64,000 nucleotides of DNA from Myxococcales bacterium (GCA_013360285.1 JABWCM010000011.1:1-64000), one strand, 5' to 3'. Counted from the stretch's first letter, positions 39,681 to 50,555 are shown. Numbers and translations: made by a program. Notes: generated from the sequence alone by a model not told the origin.

Positions 39681-42500
39681 TTAGGCCGAACGACGTCGTT
39701 TGGTCACCAGGAGGACTACTACAGCAATCATAAGTGCGAGCGGGAGGTTGCTCGGTGTTGAATTGCTCTGTGTTGAACATCCACCCCGGTCATTTGAACC
39801 GCTACCGGTTGCTCCTGAACCAGTTGGTGGAACCGACCCGCCATTGTTGGTGGCGTCGCTGGAACCGGTCGTGTCTGACGTCGTATTGGCGGTATCTGCG
39901 CCACCCGTGGTGCCTGCATCGTTGTCGCCACCGGCCGTGTCGTCGCCAGTAGTGGTGTCTGGTCCATCCGGGCTACATGCACCCTCGTGATCGACTTCCA
40001 CATTCGCACATGCAGCAAGGCAGCCGTTGCTATAGGTGGTTCCGTCTTTGCCGCACACGGGTTCTTCTACAGCGGGGCATACACATTCGTCGTCACATAC
40101 GCTGTTATCTTTGCAGTAGTCGCAAATATCTTCACAACAATCGCCGACGTTGCCACACTCACTATCGCATTGGCAGTTCGCGTTGTCGTCAAATTCGCCA
40201 CAACGGTTTTCACAGGTGTCAGGCGATCCCGACGATACACATTTGCCTTCTTGACAATCTTCGTCCCCATCGCAGTCACCGCACGAGCCGCCACAGCCAT
40301 CGTCGCCGCATTCAGCGTCTCCGCACTGCGGAACACAGGCTACAGCTTCGCATTGGAAGGCAGCAGTGCAGGTTTCGCCGCCTTCGCACGTACCGCAGGA
40401 ACCTCCGCAACCGTCGTCGCCACATTCTTTGCCATCACAAGACGGAGCACATTCCGCGGAACAGGTCCCTGCATCACAGACAGCGCCGTCAGTACAGTGA
40501 CCGCATGACCCACCACAACCGTCGTCGCCGCATTCTTTACCGTTACATTGAGGGGCGCATTCACCAACACATTGCCCTTCGACACACGTTTTTGTGTTTC
40601 CGCAACTCCCACAATTTCCGCCGCATTTGTCGTCCCCACACTGTTTTCCGGAGCAATTGGGCACACAATCGGCAACACACTGGCCCGACGCGTTACACGA
40701 CGATCCGCCGGCGCAGGTTCCGCAGGACCCGCCGCATCCGTCGTTACCACAAACTTTTCCTGAGCAGGAAGGCGTACAGATGGCAACACATTGCCCATTG
40801 GTGCAATTGGTGCCGGCGCCACAGGTGCCGCAACTTCCGCCGCAACCGTCGTCGCCGCAGGTTTTGCCGGTGCAATTGGGTTTACACGTCGCTTCACATT
40901 GCCCGGCGGCATTACACGTTGTACCCGCACCGCACGTGCCGCAACTTCCACCACATCCGTTGTCGCCGCACTTTTTACCGGTGCAAGATGGTTCACATAA
41001 GCAGGCTTGGTCGTAATCTTCGCAGCAGTCGTTATATTGTTTGCACAAATCGTCGCAGTAACAGCCGGCATCCGATTGTCCACCACAGAACCCAACACAG
41101 GATTTCGGAGGGGCGTCGGGTCCACAGAATTTGCAGTCGTTACACTCACACAACCATTCGGGCCCCGAACACGGGATTGTCGCGCTGCATTCGCCAGTAT
41201 AACCCCCCGCAGGCGCGGAACATTTGCCGCCAGAGCAGGTTCCATCGGCAATCCAAGCTTTGTAATTGCCGACCGGCAGGGTTCGGGTAATACAGTGAAT
41301 GGTTCCACTGTAACTGGCGATTTTATCGCTGATGATGCCAATGTGTTTGTAGGTGGGCATCGTCTGTTGCCACACCGCCAACGCCTCCGCTTCTGCGTCT
41401 TTCATGTCGGTATAAATAGGCCAAAGATTGACGCCGTTAACAAACGTGCTGTTAATATAAGTTCTTGGAATTCCGCCTTTTTTGCTTGGAAACGGCATCC
41501 GCACAACCTTGATCTTGCTGCCGCCGGCCACGGTTGTCGCTTCCAGTTGCAGTGCGTTGTCATCCATCCGCTTTTTGTTGGTTGCATCGGTTACGTAAGG
41601 CAACTTGTACTCGCCCATAATCGCGGTTGTTTTGTCAACCAGCTTAAAAAACATGTCGATGTGGCCGGTTCCGTCGTCGGTGATATCTTTCATCACGATG
41701 ACCTGCTTGGTACACGCAAGGTAATCCGACCAAATTTGTTGGAACTGCGTCAGCGTCATGCCTGCGTTTTGGAGTGCACGTTGCGCTGTATAACAGGTGC
41801 CTTCGCCGTCACCTTGGAAGGTGCCGCCTTCGGTGTTGACCGGCATTCGGAAGGTATTGATTTTGTAATACGCGCCCATCTGCGTTGGAATGGCGTCGTC
41901 CTCGACCCGTTGGTGGTAATACCGGAAATCGCCAAACGCGATGTTGTCATTCATGTCAAGCAGCGGCACCGGGCCATAGTCAATATGCCAAATGGTTTCG
42001 TTTTTGATCTGATGAAAAAACACCATGCTGTTGATTTGTGTCTGGGTCATCCCGTTCGCCAACAACCGGTTGGTTAAGTCGGTTTTGGCCGATGCCTTTT
42101 CGTAGATGACCGCAACTTTTGTTTTGGCGTCCACCACGGTGCCCTTGACAATATCTACAATGGTTTTCGCAACCTGCGGGTCCGACGGCATGGAGTCCGA
42201 GTACGTCGTGTACAGGATCTGCATCGGTTCCCACTCGGTCATATGCCGGTAGGTGTTTGGTTTGGGAAATTCGGTGATCGCATACCACTGTGGATTTGCC
42301 GCGCGGTAGTCGTCATAAGTATCGGCCTTGCCGGGCACTTTTTTTTCCCACGGCAATTCGTAGGCCGGCAACGTGACTTCAACTTCGGGCGTTGTTGCAC
42401 CGCCGGAATTACCGTTGTCGTCGCTCTGGGGCTCCTCCGCGCCGCAGGCCAACATCAGTGTTGCCGCGCCGCATAACCAAACCAAATCTCGAATACGCAT
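39681..42500 (-). CDS. Secreted agmatine/peptidylarginine deiminase-like enzyme with Cys-rich repeats, SMB-like and Kazal-like modules and MYXO-CTERM-like tail
   Basis: Enzyme motifs GGTFQGDGEGTCYT, DDGTGHIDMFFK, SGTIHCITRTLP; seven CxPxCxGKxCGDDGCGGSCGxC repeats; SMB-like CDDLCKQYNDCCEDYDQAC; Kazal-like CPAVEEPVCGKDGTTYSNGCLAAC; C-term CSTQSNSTPSNLPLALMIAVVVLLVTKRRRSA; lipobox-like N terminus LMLACGAEE. Confidence 0.88.
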   Translation of the reverse strand: MRIRDLVWLCGAATLMLACGAEEPQSDDNGNSGGATTPEVEVTLPAYELPWEKKVPGKADTYDDYRAANPQWYAITEFPKPNTYRHMTEWEPMQILYTTYSDSMPSDPQVAKTIVDIVKGTVVDAKTKVAVIYEKASAKTDLTNRLLANGMTQTQINSMVFFHQIKNETIWHIDYGPVPLLDMNDNIAFGDFRYYHQRVEDDAIPTQMGAYYKINTFRMPVNTEGGTFQGDGEGTCYTAQRALQNAGMTLTQFQQIWSDYLACTKQVIVMKDITDDGTGHIDMFFKLVDKTTAIMGEYKLPYVTDATNKKRMDDNALQLEATTVAGGSKIKVVRMPFPSKKGGIPRTYINSTFVNGVNLWPIYTDMKDAEAEALAVWQQTMPTYKHIGIISDKIASYSGTIHCITRTLPVGNYKAWIADGTCSGGKCSAPAGGYTGECSATIPCSGPEWLCECNDCKFCGPDAPPKSCVGFCGGQSDAGCYCDDLCKQYNDCCEDYDQACLCEPSCTGKKCGDNGCGGSCGTCGAGTTCNAAGQCEATCKPNCTGKTCGDDGCGGSCGTCGAGTNCTNGQCVAICTPSCSGKVCGNDGCGGSCGTCAGGSSCNASGQCVADCVPNCSGKQCGDDKCGGNCGSCGNTKTCVEGQCVGECAPQCNGKECGDDGCGGSCGHCTDGAVCDAGTCSAECAPSCDGKECGDDGCGGSCGTCEGGETCTAAFQCEAVACVPQCGDAECGDDGCGGSCGDCDGDEDCQEGKCVSSGSPDTCENRCGEFDDNANCQCDSECGNVGDCCEDICDYCKDNSVCDDECVCPAVEEPVCGKDGTTYSNGCLAACANVEVDHEGACSPDGPDTTTGDDTAGGDNDAGTTGGADTANTTSDTTGSSDATNNGGSVPPTGSGATGSGSNDRGGCSTQSNSTPSNLPLALMIAVVVLLVTKRRRSA

Positions 42501-42709
42501 TTTGTTCCTCCAAACACGAAAAAACCGACGCTGTACCATATAGAAACGGCGAGGGTGTTCGCAAGTGATTCCGACGCGCAATTGTGGTTTGTTTCCACTC
42601 ATGTTTGGACCGCCCCAATGATGGTACGATTTCAGAAACAAGATTACCGCCTCATGGTAAGTTAAGAGCTGCGCTTGTCGGCACGGTGTGCTCTAGCTAC
42701 ACTGCAACA

Positions 42710-43738
42710 ATGATTTCTCGGCGGGTCACAATATTTGTCGGGTTCTGGGTGGTGACGGGGCTTGTGGCCGGTGTCGTCGCGGGTCTTTATTACGCACTAC
42801 GGCCTGACACGACTGTTAAGTTATATATCGCGTTTGATAACGTACCAGATTTGCACACCGGCGCCCCGGTTCGCTTAGGTGGTCTGCGTATTGGCACAGT
42901 AGAGTCCGCAGTGTCCCAGGCCGGAAAAGCATGCGATGCTTCGTTGGCCGAAGGCGCTCATTTGCTTGTCGCGGTGTCAGTCGACGCCAAAGAATTTCAC
43001 CACATCCGGTCCGACTCACGAATGCACATCACCACTGTAAGCCCATTGGGGGAATACTATGTGGAGGTGGACATCGGCGCCCGGGGGGCTCCTGTCAACC
43101 CCGGCGACCGGCTCTGTGGGCAACCCGGCATGAACCTGACCGCACTTTTTGACCACGCGACGCACACATTGGGTGTCTTCAACGAAGCCGGAAGTAGTAT
43201 CTCGAGCCAAGTGGACTCGTTCCGGAGTAAAGTGACGGACCTCGTGTTTGTGTGGTGTGAACTTGGATGGTGCTCGGCCGAAAATTTTGCGGAATTGAAC
43301 ACAAAAGGTATTCGTATCGGCGAGTTATGGAAAGATTTTCAAACAAAACTGGACGAATTTTCCTTTCCCAACGTTGACGTGACCCATATTGTTGCGCAAT
43401 TCACAGAGATTCGGGATACCGTGGCCCGACGTACTGCCTCATCCATGGCGGGACTACGACGGTTCGACCGCGAAATCGTTACGGAACTGTCGGAGATTGT
43501 TTCGGAACTGCAAACCCGCACCTTGAAAATGCAAGACACGGCTCAAAGTTCCATGCTGAACACACAAAATAACCTTCGAACTCTCTCCCAACGTCTGGCT
43601 GACAAACGGTATACTCTGGGTGCTTTTGCCGCTGATTTAGAAATGCAGAATGACGTCAAGGGGTTGCAGCGCGATCTAAAAAGATATCTTCTTCGATTTA
43701 TGCTGTCGGGCGGCGACGAAAGTCTTCCCGCACGATAA
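42710..43738 (+). CDS. MlaD/MCE family protein
   Basis: RRVTIFVGFWVVTGLVAGVVAGLYYALRPDTTVKLYIAFDNVPDLHTGAPVRLGGLRIGTVESA: MCE domain after one TM. Confidence 0.88.
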   Translation: MISRRVTIFVGFWVVTGLVAGVVAGLYYALRPDTTVKLYIAFDNVPDLHTGAPVRLGGLRIGTVESAVSQAGKACDASLAEGAHLLVAVSVDAKEFHHIRSDSRMHITTVSPLGEYYVEVDIGARGAPVNPGDRLCGQPGMNLTALFDHATHTLGVFNEAGSSISSQVDSFRSKVTDLVFVWCELGWCSAENFAELNTKGIRIGELWKDFQTKLDEFSFPNVDVTHIVAQFTEIRDTVARRTASSMAGLRRFDREIVTELSEIVSELQTRTLKMQDTAQSSMLNTQNNLRTLSQRLADKRYTLGAFAADLEMQNDVKGLQRDLKRYLLRFMLSGGDESLPAR

Positions 43739-43747
43739 GAAGCCGTT

Positions 43748-45532
43748 CTAACTTTCAACGAAACTTTGGAGTTTTTTGCACCGGGTTGGGTGCCGAAGTT
43801 TTCTTAGCGCTTTCGCTTCGATTTGGCGGATTCGTTCACGTGTCACATAAAAATCTTGTCCGACTTCCTCCAGTGTGTGGTCACTTTTTTCGCCGATGCC
43901 AAATCGCATCCGGAGCACTTTTTCTTCGCGCGGGGTCAACGTCGCCAAAATTTTGCGGGTTTGTTCTTGCAAATTCATGTTGATGACCGCTTCGGAAGGA
44001 CTAACAATACGTTTATCTTCAATAAAGTCACCAAGATGGCTGTCTTCTTCTTCACCAATCGGGGTTTCAAGGGAAATAGGCTCCTTGGCGATTTTTAACA
44101 CCTTTCGAACTTTGTCGATCGGCATCTCCATTTTTTCGGCAATTTCTTCCGGGCTTGGCTCTCTCCCCATTTCTTGAACCAGATATCGACTGGTGCGGAT
44201 CAGTTTGTTGATGGTTTCGATCATATGCACCGGAATCCGGATCGTTCGCGCCTGATCGGCGATCGCCCGGGTGATGGCTTGGCGAATCCACCAAGTGGCA
44301 TAAGTCGAAAATTTGTAGCCACGTTTGTATTCAAATTTGTCGACCGCCTTCATCAAACCGATGTTGCCTTCTTGGATCAGATCAAGGAACTGCAAACCCC
44401 GGTTGGTATATTTTTTGGCGATACTGACCACCAGCCGAAGATTCGCTTCAACCAGCTCGCTTTTTGCGCGTTCGGCCTTCCGTTCTCCGTTCACAATCGC
44501 GCGGTACGTACGACGAAGGTCTTCTACGTCCAAACACGTGGTTTCCGTTACCGACTGCATCTTACGTCGTGCGTGGCGGATTCGTTTGTCTGCATCTGCG
44601 AGGTCGTCGGGCGAAAGCCCTCGTTTTGCGGCGAAAGCCAACGCGTCCTGGTTGCCCTTTTTGGTGTCCCTCACCAAATCCGTTATCTGAGCTTCCGTGA
44701 GTCTTAACTGGCGTTCGACGTCTAAAACCTCGGTTTCGGCCTTTTGAACCCGTTTCACTTCCGCCTTCAACCGCTCACCGATCCGCTCGATCTGCCGTTT
44801 GTTAAATCGTGCTTCCTTCAGCGCGGAAATCATTTCCTGACGGTTGCTGCTCAATTGTTCGTTGGCTTGTTCCAGGCTGGCGCCGACAAGTTCTCCTTTT
44901 TCGACTTGTTGCGACAACCGTTCGTTTTCTTTACGTAGCCTTCGAACCTTGCCCAACATTGCAAAAACTCGGATTCGGGCGCCTTCTTCGTCGGCGTTTC
45001 CCTCCTCGTCGTCGACGTCTCTCACCACGTCTTTGATGGTGATTTCGTTTTGTTCGAGTTTTGTTTCGATTTCAAAGAGTTCGTTGATGGCGATGTCGGT
45101 ACTCATGATCACATTGAGTACCTCCTGTTCACCTTCTTCGATTCGTTTTGCGATTTCGATTTCCCCTTCGCGGGTTAACAGGGACACCGAACCCATGCGG
45201 CGCAAATACATCCGAACGGGATCGTTTGTTTTGCTGTAGGCGTCGGTCAGAGCGTCATCGTCTACTTCTTCACTTTTTTTCTTGATGCCGGGCTCGGGAA
45301 GGATCTTGGCCGGAGGTGCTACCGGTGCTACAGGTCGCGGAGCCGCCTTGGCGGCCTCGAAAACAACCTCAATGCCGTTTTTGCGTATTTGGCTCAAAAA
45401 ATCGTCGAGCCCGTCGGGATCAAACTCCCCTTCCGGAATCGATTGATTTAACTCGTCGTACGTCAGAAATCCTTGACGTTTTCCTTGACCAATGAGCTTT
45501 CGAAAATCTTTTTCTTCCAACAATGCGGTCAT
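43748..45532 (-). CDS. rpoD: RNA polymerase primary sigma factor
   Basis: [108 protein letters not shown]. Confidence 0.98.
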   Translation of the reverse strand: MTALLEEKDFRKLIGQGKRQGFLTYDELNQSIPEGEFDPDGLDDFLSQIRKNGIEVVFEAAKAAPRPVAPVAPPAKILPEPGIKKKSEEVDDDALTDAYSKTNDPVRMYLRRMGSVSLLTREGEIEIAKRIEEGEQEVLNVIMSTDIAINELFEIETKLEQNEITIKDVVRDVDDEEGNADEEGARIRVFAMLGKVRRLRKENERLSQQVEKGELVGASLEQANEQLSSNRQEMISALKEARFNKRQIERIGERLKAEVKRVQKAETEVLDVERQLRLTEAQITDLVRDTKKGNQDALAFAAKRGLSPDDLADADKRIRHARRKMQSVTETTCLDVEDLRRTYRAIVNGERKAERAKSELVEANLRLVVSIAKKYTNRGLQFLDLIQEGNIGLMKAVDKFEYKRGYKFSTYATWWIRQAITRAIADQARTIRIPVHMIETINKLIRTSRYLVQEMGREPSPEEIAEKMEMPIDKVRKVLKIAKEPISLETPIGEEEDSHLGDFIEDKRIVSPSEAVINMNLQEQTRKILATLTPREEKVLRMRFGIGEKSDHTLEEVGQDFYVTRERIRQIEAKALRKLRHPTRCKKLQSFVES

Positions 45533-45622
45533 CTGACATCCCTGACATGTATGTCTTCGCCCATGACCTGCCGTACTCATCGGCAGATCATCTCAGGCGC
45601 AGTATCTAACCAATAACGGTCA

Positions 45623-47437
45623 CTATCTAATAAGTGGGCGGCGATGGCTCCGGCTTAGCTCGGTTAATTGGCGCATCACCTCTTTCACTTTGGCAACATC
45701 CCCTGCTCTTTCCGCCGTTTCCAAGTCATCTTGCAGCCTTTTTCGCTGATTTTTTCCATAGTCGCTTCGAATCAATTGAAGCATTTGTTCCGTATTCTTT
45801 TTTGTTGTTTCTTCGTCAAATTTTGGCTCAGAGCACAGTGTTGCTTTTGTCCAATCGGACATCAATGAGCCCGATAGTTTACTCAACAACTCCGCGCCGT
45901 CCAATCGTCCTGTTTCTCCGTACAGGGCAACCGCTTCCGACAGCACTTCTCGTAATCCATCATGCTCGATCCAGGTCGACTGGTCATCGACGAGAAGCAA
46001 ACATGCCGGATAATGGAGGCAACCTTCAACAAGAACACGTTCCCTGATCGACGCACGAGCCACGGGATTATTAGGCTTTGATGCAATTTGAACCACCGCT
46101 TGTTTTGCTCGCGTGGGTTCACTCAACAACTCTCCAACCCGGGATTCCGGAAGTCTCAGGTGACTTGCAATACGGGTCACGTATAAATCCCGCTCCAGAG
46201 TATCTTTTACTTTGGAAACGTAGGTGGCCAATTCCGACAACGCCATCGCCTGAGAATGGGCGCTTCCGTCAACCTTTTGTAATGTTTGCTCAATCAGAAA
46301 TTCCATTAAAGACTGCGCATGTTTTAGCAGTTGATTGAGTGCATCCGATCCGCGGGATTGAACATACGTATCCGGATCCTCTCCCTCCGGTAATACCGCG
46401 ACGCGCCCGAATACGTCGGCTTCCAGCAACAAATGAAGCGCTTTCATGGATGCCGCTCGCCCGGCGATGTCCCCGTCGTACAACAAGATGACCTCGTTGA
46501 CAAAACGGCGTAGCAGATGGACCTGGGTTGTCGTCAATGCGGTTCCCATTGGCGCCACTGCGTTGCGGAAACCATACTGGTGAAGCATCAGGAGATCGAT
46601 ATTTCCTTCAACGATGATCGCTTTGTTGGTCGCGCGTGCGTGTTTTTTTGCCTGCGCCAACCCAAAAAGCACGTCCCCTTTGGTATAAATCGGATTGTCG
46701 GGCGAGTTAATGTATTTTGCGGCCTGGTCTTCTTCGGATCCCGGCAATTTACGGCCTCCAAACCCTATAGGTCGTTCCAGCGTATCAAAAATGGGAAAAA
46801 TCAATCGGTTCCGAAACCGGTCATAATGTCCCGGCCCGTTTTTCCGGGGCAGAATAAGACCCAGTGTTTCCGCAACTTTCTGCTCCGTTGTGTTCGAACG
46901 AAACCGATCGGCCAACCACGCCCACTCCGGAGGCGCGTATCCCAGTCGAAATTCCGATACCGTTTGTTCTGTGATGTTCCGATTGGTAATATAACGCCAT
47001 ACAGGCGTGTCTCGCGGTTGACCAAGCAGATTTTTGTGGAACAGCTCCATTGCGGAGCGGGTCGTCTCCAAACATTGCTCAGAAAGCGCCTGATTCGGAT
47101 TTCGTTTGTGGGCGTTAAAATCCCTACCGTCAGCAGCCCTGTCTTTCTTGAGTTCGATTCCGGCACGCGTTGCCAACAAAGCCAGTGCTTCCCGAAACGT
47201 CATGCCGTTGTGTTTTCGAAGAAACTCAATCGCATCGCCGTGTTCACCGCAGCCGAAGCAGTGAAAAAAACCCTGTTCTTCGTTCACGGTAAACGACGGG
47301 GTTTTTTCCTGGTGGAATGGGCAAAGTCCTTTGTACCGTACGCCCATTTTTTTTAGCGTAACAAATTCTCCGATCAGCCTAACTGTGCTTGTTCGCGCAA
47401 GAATTTCGCGCACTTCTTGATCTGGTCCGGATGTCAT
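45623..47437 (-). CDS. dnaG: DNA primase
   Basis: YKGLCPFHQEKTPSFTVNEEQGFFHCFGCGEHGDAIEFL; VEGNIDLLMLHQYGFRNAVAPMGTALT; LLYDGDIAGRAA. Confidence 0.97.
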   Translation of the reverse strand: MTSGPDQEVREILARTSTVRLIGEFVTLKKMGVRYKGLCPFHQEKTPSFTVNEEQGFFHCFGCGEHGDAIEFLRKHNGMTFREALALLATRAGIELKKDRAADGRDFNAHKRNPNQALSEQCLETTRSAMELFHKNLLGQPRDTPVWRYITNRNITEQTVSEFRLGYAPPEWAWLADRFRSNTTEQKVAETLGLILPRKNGPGHYDRFRNRLIFPIFDTLERPIGFGGRKLPGSEEDQAAKYINSPDNPIYTKGDVLFGLAQAKKHARATNKAIIVEGNIDLLMLHQYGFRNAVAPMGTALTTTQVHLLRRFVNEVILLYDGDIAGRAASMKALHLLLEADVFGRVAVLPEGEDPDTYVQSRGSDALNQLLKHAQSLMEFLIEQTLQKVDGSAHSQAMALSELATYVSKVKDTLERDLYVTRIASHLRLPESRVGELLSEPTRAKQAVVQIASKPNNPVARASIRERVLVEGCLHYPACLLLVDDQSTWIEHDGLREVLSEAVALYGETGRLDGAELLSKLSGSLMSDWTKATLCSEPKFDEETTKKNTEQMLQLIRSDYGKNQRKRLQDDLETAERAGDVAKVKEVMRQLTELSRSHRRPLIR

Positions 47438-47528
47438 ATTCTGGTTGCCGAAATGCGGCGGGAAACGGATCTCGACCGGTTGTTAACCCGGATTTCTGTC
47501 ATAACACGAATTCTGGTGAGAATCCGGA

Positions 47529-48161
47529 TTAAGGGGACATGAACACGCTCAAAAGACCCATCGGTAATCCCATATCGCCGGCAAGCTGGATTCGTCCTTG
47601 CATAAACGCCTGCTGAAGATTGGTCTGACCTGTCAGTGATCCAAGCCAGTCGTTCAACAGAATCGTTAATTTAGCGCGAGGATTTGTTAAATTTGGCTTA
47701 TCGCCGCCAATCGTAATCGTCAGCAGATATTTGTTCAGCTCCTCTCGGTCATCGATTTCCAACTGTAAGTCGCCGGCAAATTGACGTAGCCGGGAAAACT
47801 GATCCTGACTCAGGAACAACTTTCCGAATATCGATGGGTTGTACAGCGCTTCGGCTTTTGCGCGCCCGCCCAAAATATCGACCGCGCGATCCCGAACCGA
47901 ACCAAACATCAATTCACGCCAGTCGTCTTCGGTGATCGACAGGTGCAGCACCGCCCCTGTGATATGTCCCGAACGTATTGTGACCGTTTGTCCGTCCACG
48001 CCGATGGACCACGACCCTCCATTCTCACCGTGAACATGTACCAGACAGCGTTGTGGGCTTGCGTGTGGTGGCACCGGAATACGCGAGAGTTCCGACGGCA
48101 GGATGGTATCGAAAAATTGAATCGGTGTGGTGTCGTCGGGCAGATCGAACAATGTGATCAT
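47529..48161 (-). CDS. SCP2 sterol-binding domain protein
   Basis: VTIRSGHITGAVLHLSITEDDWRELMFGS; LTILLNDWLGSLTGQTNLQQAFMQGRIQLAGDMGLPM. Confidence 0.78.
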   Translation of the reverse strand: MITLFDLPDDTTPIQFFDTILPSELSRIPVPPHASPQRCLVHVHGENGGSWSIGVDGQTVTIRSGHITGAVLHLSITEDDWRELMFGSVRDRAVDILGGRAKAEALYNPSIFGKLFLSQDQFSRLRQFAGDLQLEIDDREELNKYLLTITIGGDKPNLTNPRAKLTILLNDWLGSLTGQTNLQQAFMQGRIQLAGDMGLPMGLLSVFMSP

Positions 48162-48363
48162 CGGGTCACTCCTTACTTTGCATGAATCGTTTGTAGCCGC
48201 GTTACAACGTGACGGTCGCATTCTCCGAAAGCCGTCCTTTCTGTCAAGGACTGAATCTTCGTATCGAACGAACTTTCCGGTCGTACAGTGGTCATTGGCG
48301 AAAAAATGGCTTATTGCGGATAACGGCTACAAAGACACTTTTGATCGAGCGGAGGCTACAACG

Positions 48364-49203
48364 ATGACAAATCCTGAACCCAAAGTGGTACTTAGCATTG
48401 CGGGCAGTGACAGCGGAGGCGGCGCGGGGATTCAGGCGGATATCAAAACAATCGAAGCGCACGGTGCGTTTGCGATGACGGCTGTCACCGCCGTTACCGC
48501 ACAAAATTCCCGCGGTGTTCAAGGAATCTTTTCCATATCACCCGAAATGCTTCGTAAACAGATTCAGAGTGTATTTGATGACTTTCCGGTCGCAGCGGTG
48601 AAAACGGGTATGTTGTACTCCTCGGCACATATTCGTGTTGTGGTTGAAGAGCTGGCGCGTCATTCCGATGTCCCAATCGTGGTTGATCCGGTGATGGTCG
48701 CCAAAGGAGGCGCTTCGCTTTTGGATGATGATTCGGTGGATGATTTGGTTGAGCGACTGATTCCGATGGCAGCAGTCGTGACGCCAAATATTCCGGAAGC
48801 TTGCCGAATTCTCCGAATGAGGCGAATTTCGAGCATCGAAGAGCGCCGTCTCGCCGCATCGCTCCTTCATCGTATGGGAAGCAAGGCGGTGGTAATAAAA
48901 GGTGGGCACTTGGACGGCAAAGCAACGGACTTGCTCTATGATGGTCGTCAATTTCGCGACATGAGCGAAGAAAGAGTGACTACAAAGCATACTCATGGAA
49001 CCGGATGCGCATTTTCCGCGGCAATTGCTTCCAATCTCGCGTATGGAAAAGATGCCGCTGCTGCGGTTGTCGCGTCGAAGCAGTACGTGCACAATGCGCT
49101 CCTCAACGTGCCGGGTTTGGGGTCCGGCCATGGTCCCCTTGGTTTTTTTCACCGCCTGGCGCCCATTCGACTTGTTTCCGCCGATGACGCGGCGCTTTTG
49201 TGA
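48364..49203 (+). CDS. thiD: Hydroxymethylpyrimidine/phosphomethylpyrimidine kinase
   Basis: VLSIAGSDSGGGAGIQADIKTIEAHGAFAMTAVTAVTAQNS; VDPVMVAKGGASLL; HTHGTGCAFSAAIASNLA. Confidence 0.96.
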   Translation: MTNPEPKVVLSIAGSDSGGGAGIQADIKTIEAHGAFAMTAVTAVTAQNSRGVQGIFSISPEMLRKQIQSVFDDFPVAAVKTGMLYSSAHIRVVVEELARHSDVPIVVDPVMVAKGGASLLDDDSVDDLVERLIPMAAVVTPNIPEACRILRMRRISSIEERRLAASLLHRMGSKAVVIKGGHLDGKATDLLYDGRQFRDMSEERVTTKHTHGTGCAFSAAIASNLAYGKDAAAAVVASKQYVHNALLNVPGLGSGHGPLGFFHRLAPIRLVSADDAALL

Positions 49204-49210
49204 GGAAATA

Positions 49211-49978
49211 ATGAATATTCAAGATCTGGCAGTAATTGTCACCGGTGGTGCTTCCGGTATGGGAAAACATTTTACGCTTCGGTTGGCCGAAGGTGGCGCC
49301 AATGTGTTGGCCGTAGATGTCAACCAGGAAGCATTGGCCGTGCTTACACAAGAAGGTGCCGGCAAAGCAGGAACCATTGCGACTCGAGTATGCAACGTTG
49401 CCAACGAAGAAGACGTCGTGAGCGCGGTAAACGACTGCGTGACGCGGTTTGGCAAAATCAACGGCGTAGTCAACAATGCGGGGATTTTCCGGGATGCGTT
49501 GTTGGTAAAGCCCGACAAAGATACGGGCCGGGTACAGCGAATGAGCTTAAAACATTGGCAAGCCGTTATCGACGTGGATTTGACCGGGCCATTTTTGTTC
49601 GCCCGTGAAGTCGCTGCGGCGATGGTCGAAAATGGTTGGAAACCCGGGGTGATTGTCAATATCAGCTCGGTGAGTCGCCACGGCAACGCCGGGCAGGGGA
49701 ACTACAGCGCCGCAAAAGCGGGACTCGTTGCCGACACCAAGTTATGGGCAACGGAACTCGCCCGATATGGAATCAGGGTTGGCGCAGTGGCTCCTGGCTT
49801 CGTAGACACCCCAATCCTCCAGGGAATGCGCCCTGAGGTATTGGACAAGATGTTGGCAGGTGTTCCGCTTCGGCGTGTAGGGACGCCCGAAGAGATTTAT
49901 CGCGCCATTCAGTTTATCATCGAATGTGATTACTTTACCGGCCGATGTATCGATGTAGACGGCGGTTTGACCATGTGA
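49211..49978 (+). CDS. SDR family oxidoreductase
   Basis: AVIVTGGASGMGKHFTLRLAEGG; NNAGIFRDALL; YSAAKAGLVADTKLWATELARYGIRVGAVAPGFVDTPI. Confidence 0.95.
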   Translation: MNIQDLAVIVTGGASGMGKHFTLRLAEGGANVLAVDVNQEALAVLTQEGAGKAGTIATRVCNVANEEDVVSAVNDCVTRFGKINGVVNNAGIFRDALLVKPDKDTGRVQRMSLKHWQAVIDVDLTGPFLFAREVAAAMVENGWKPGVIVNISSVSRHGNAGQGNYSAAKAGLVADTKLWATELARYGIRVGAVAPGFVDTPILQGMRPEVLDKMLAGVPLRRVGTPEEIYRAIQFIIECDYFTGRCIDVDGGLTM

Positions 49979-50003
49979 AATGGTTCACCTCGTGGGCGAT
50001 TCG

Positions 50004-50555
50004 TCAGGGACAGGGAACTTTTCTCAGTTCTGCCCATCTCGCCCCAAATCCGTCTTTTTGGGATATCGCTCGTTCGTGTGCCGCTTGAATCGTTTTTGCC
50101 CACGACGCACTCGTATACCCAAACGTTTCCCAGATACGAAAAACGGCTTCTTGATTCCCACGTTTCTGTGCGCAGTAAACGAGACGAACGGCTCTCAACA
50201 ACACCTCATCCGGATCTTCGTCGGTGGGTAGTGGTGGCGCGGTATCCGTTTGTGGTCTGGAAAGGGTTTCGGTGATTAATCCGGGATTGGGAGCCAACGG
50301 TTCGTTGTGGTTTGACCCGACAAGAGATGTCATTTGGGTGTCGGGTGACGACAGATGGTCTGTTTCAGGATCCGGGGATGTCTTTTTCGCGGTCTCGGTA
50401 TCGTTTATCTGTCGTGATTTTGGTAGGTCATCTTGGAATTTTTTGCAATTTGACTGCAAAAATGGGCAAAAAACGAAAACAACAAGAAAAATGAACCGCG
50501 CAGCGACTCCAAACTTGTACCATGAGGTTTGCTGTGCGGGGGGGGACTCGTTCAT
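50004..50555 (-). CDS. Small secreted protein with YCAQ(K/R)R domain (paralogue of 53001-53453)
   Basis: Hydrophobic N terminus, Pro/Thr linker, C-term RAVRLVYCAQKRGNQEAVFRIWETFGYTSASWAKTIQAAHERA. Confidence 0.65.
   Translation of the reverse strand: MNESPPAQQTSWYKFGVAARFIFLVVFVFCPFLQSNCKKFQDDLPKSRQINDTETAKKTSPDPETDHLSSPDTQMTSLVGSNHNEPLAPNPGLITETLSRPQTDTAPPLPTDEDPDEVLLRAVRLVYCAQKRGNQEAVFRIWETFGYTSASWAKTIQAAHERAISQKDGFGARWAELRKVPCP

Noticed and set aside
39977-41290. Long + strand ORFs (39977-41290, 39987-40508, 41007-42077) and the 40340-41341 minus ORF
   Set aside because: They overlie the Cys-rich repeat/deiminase CDS in other frames; Arg/His- or Ala/Thr-rich low-complexity products typical of shadow ORFs.
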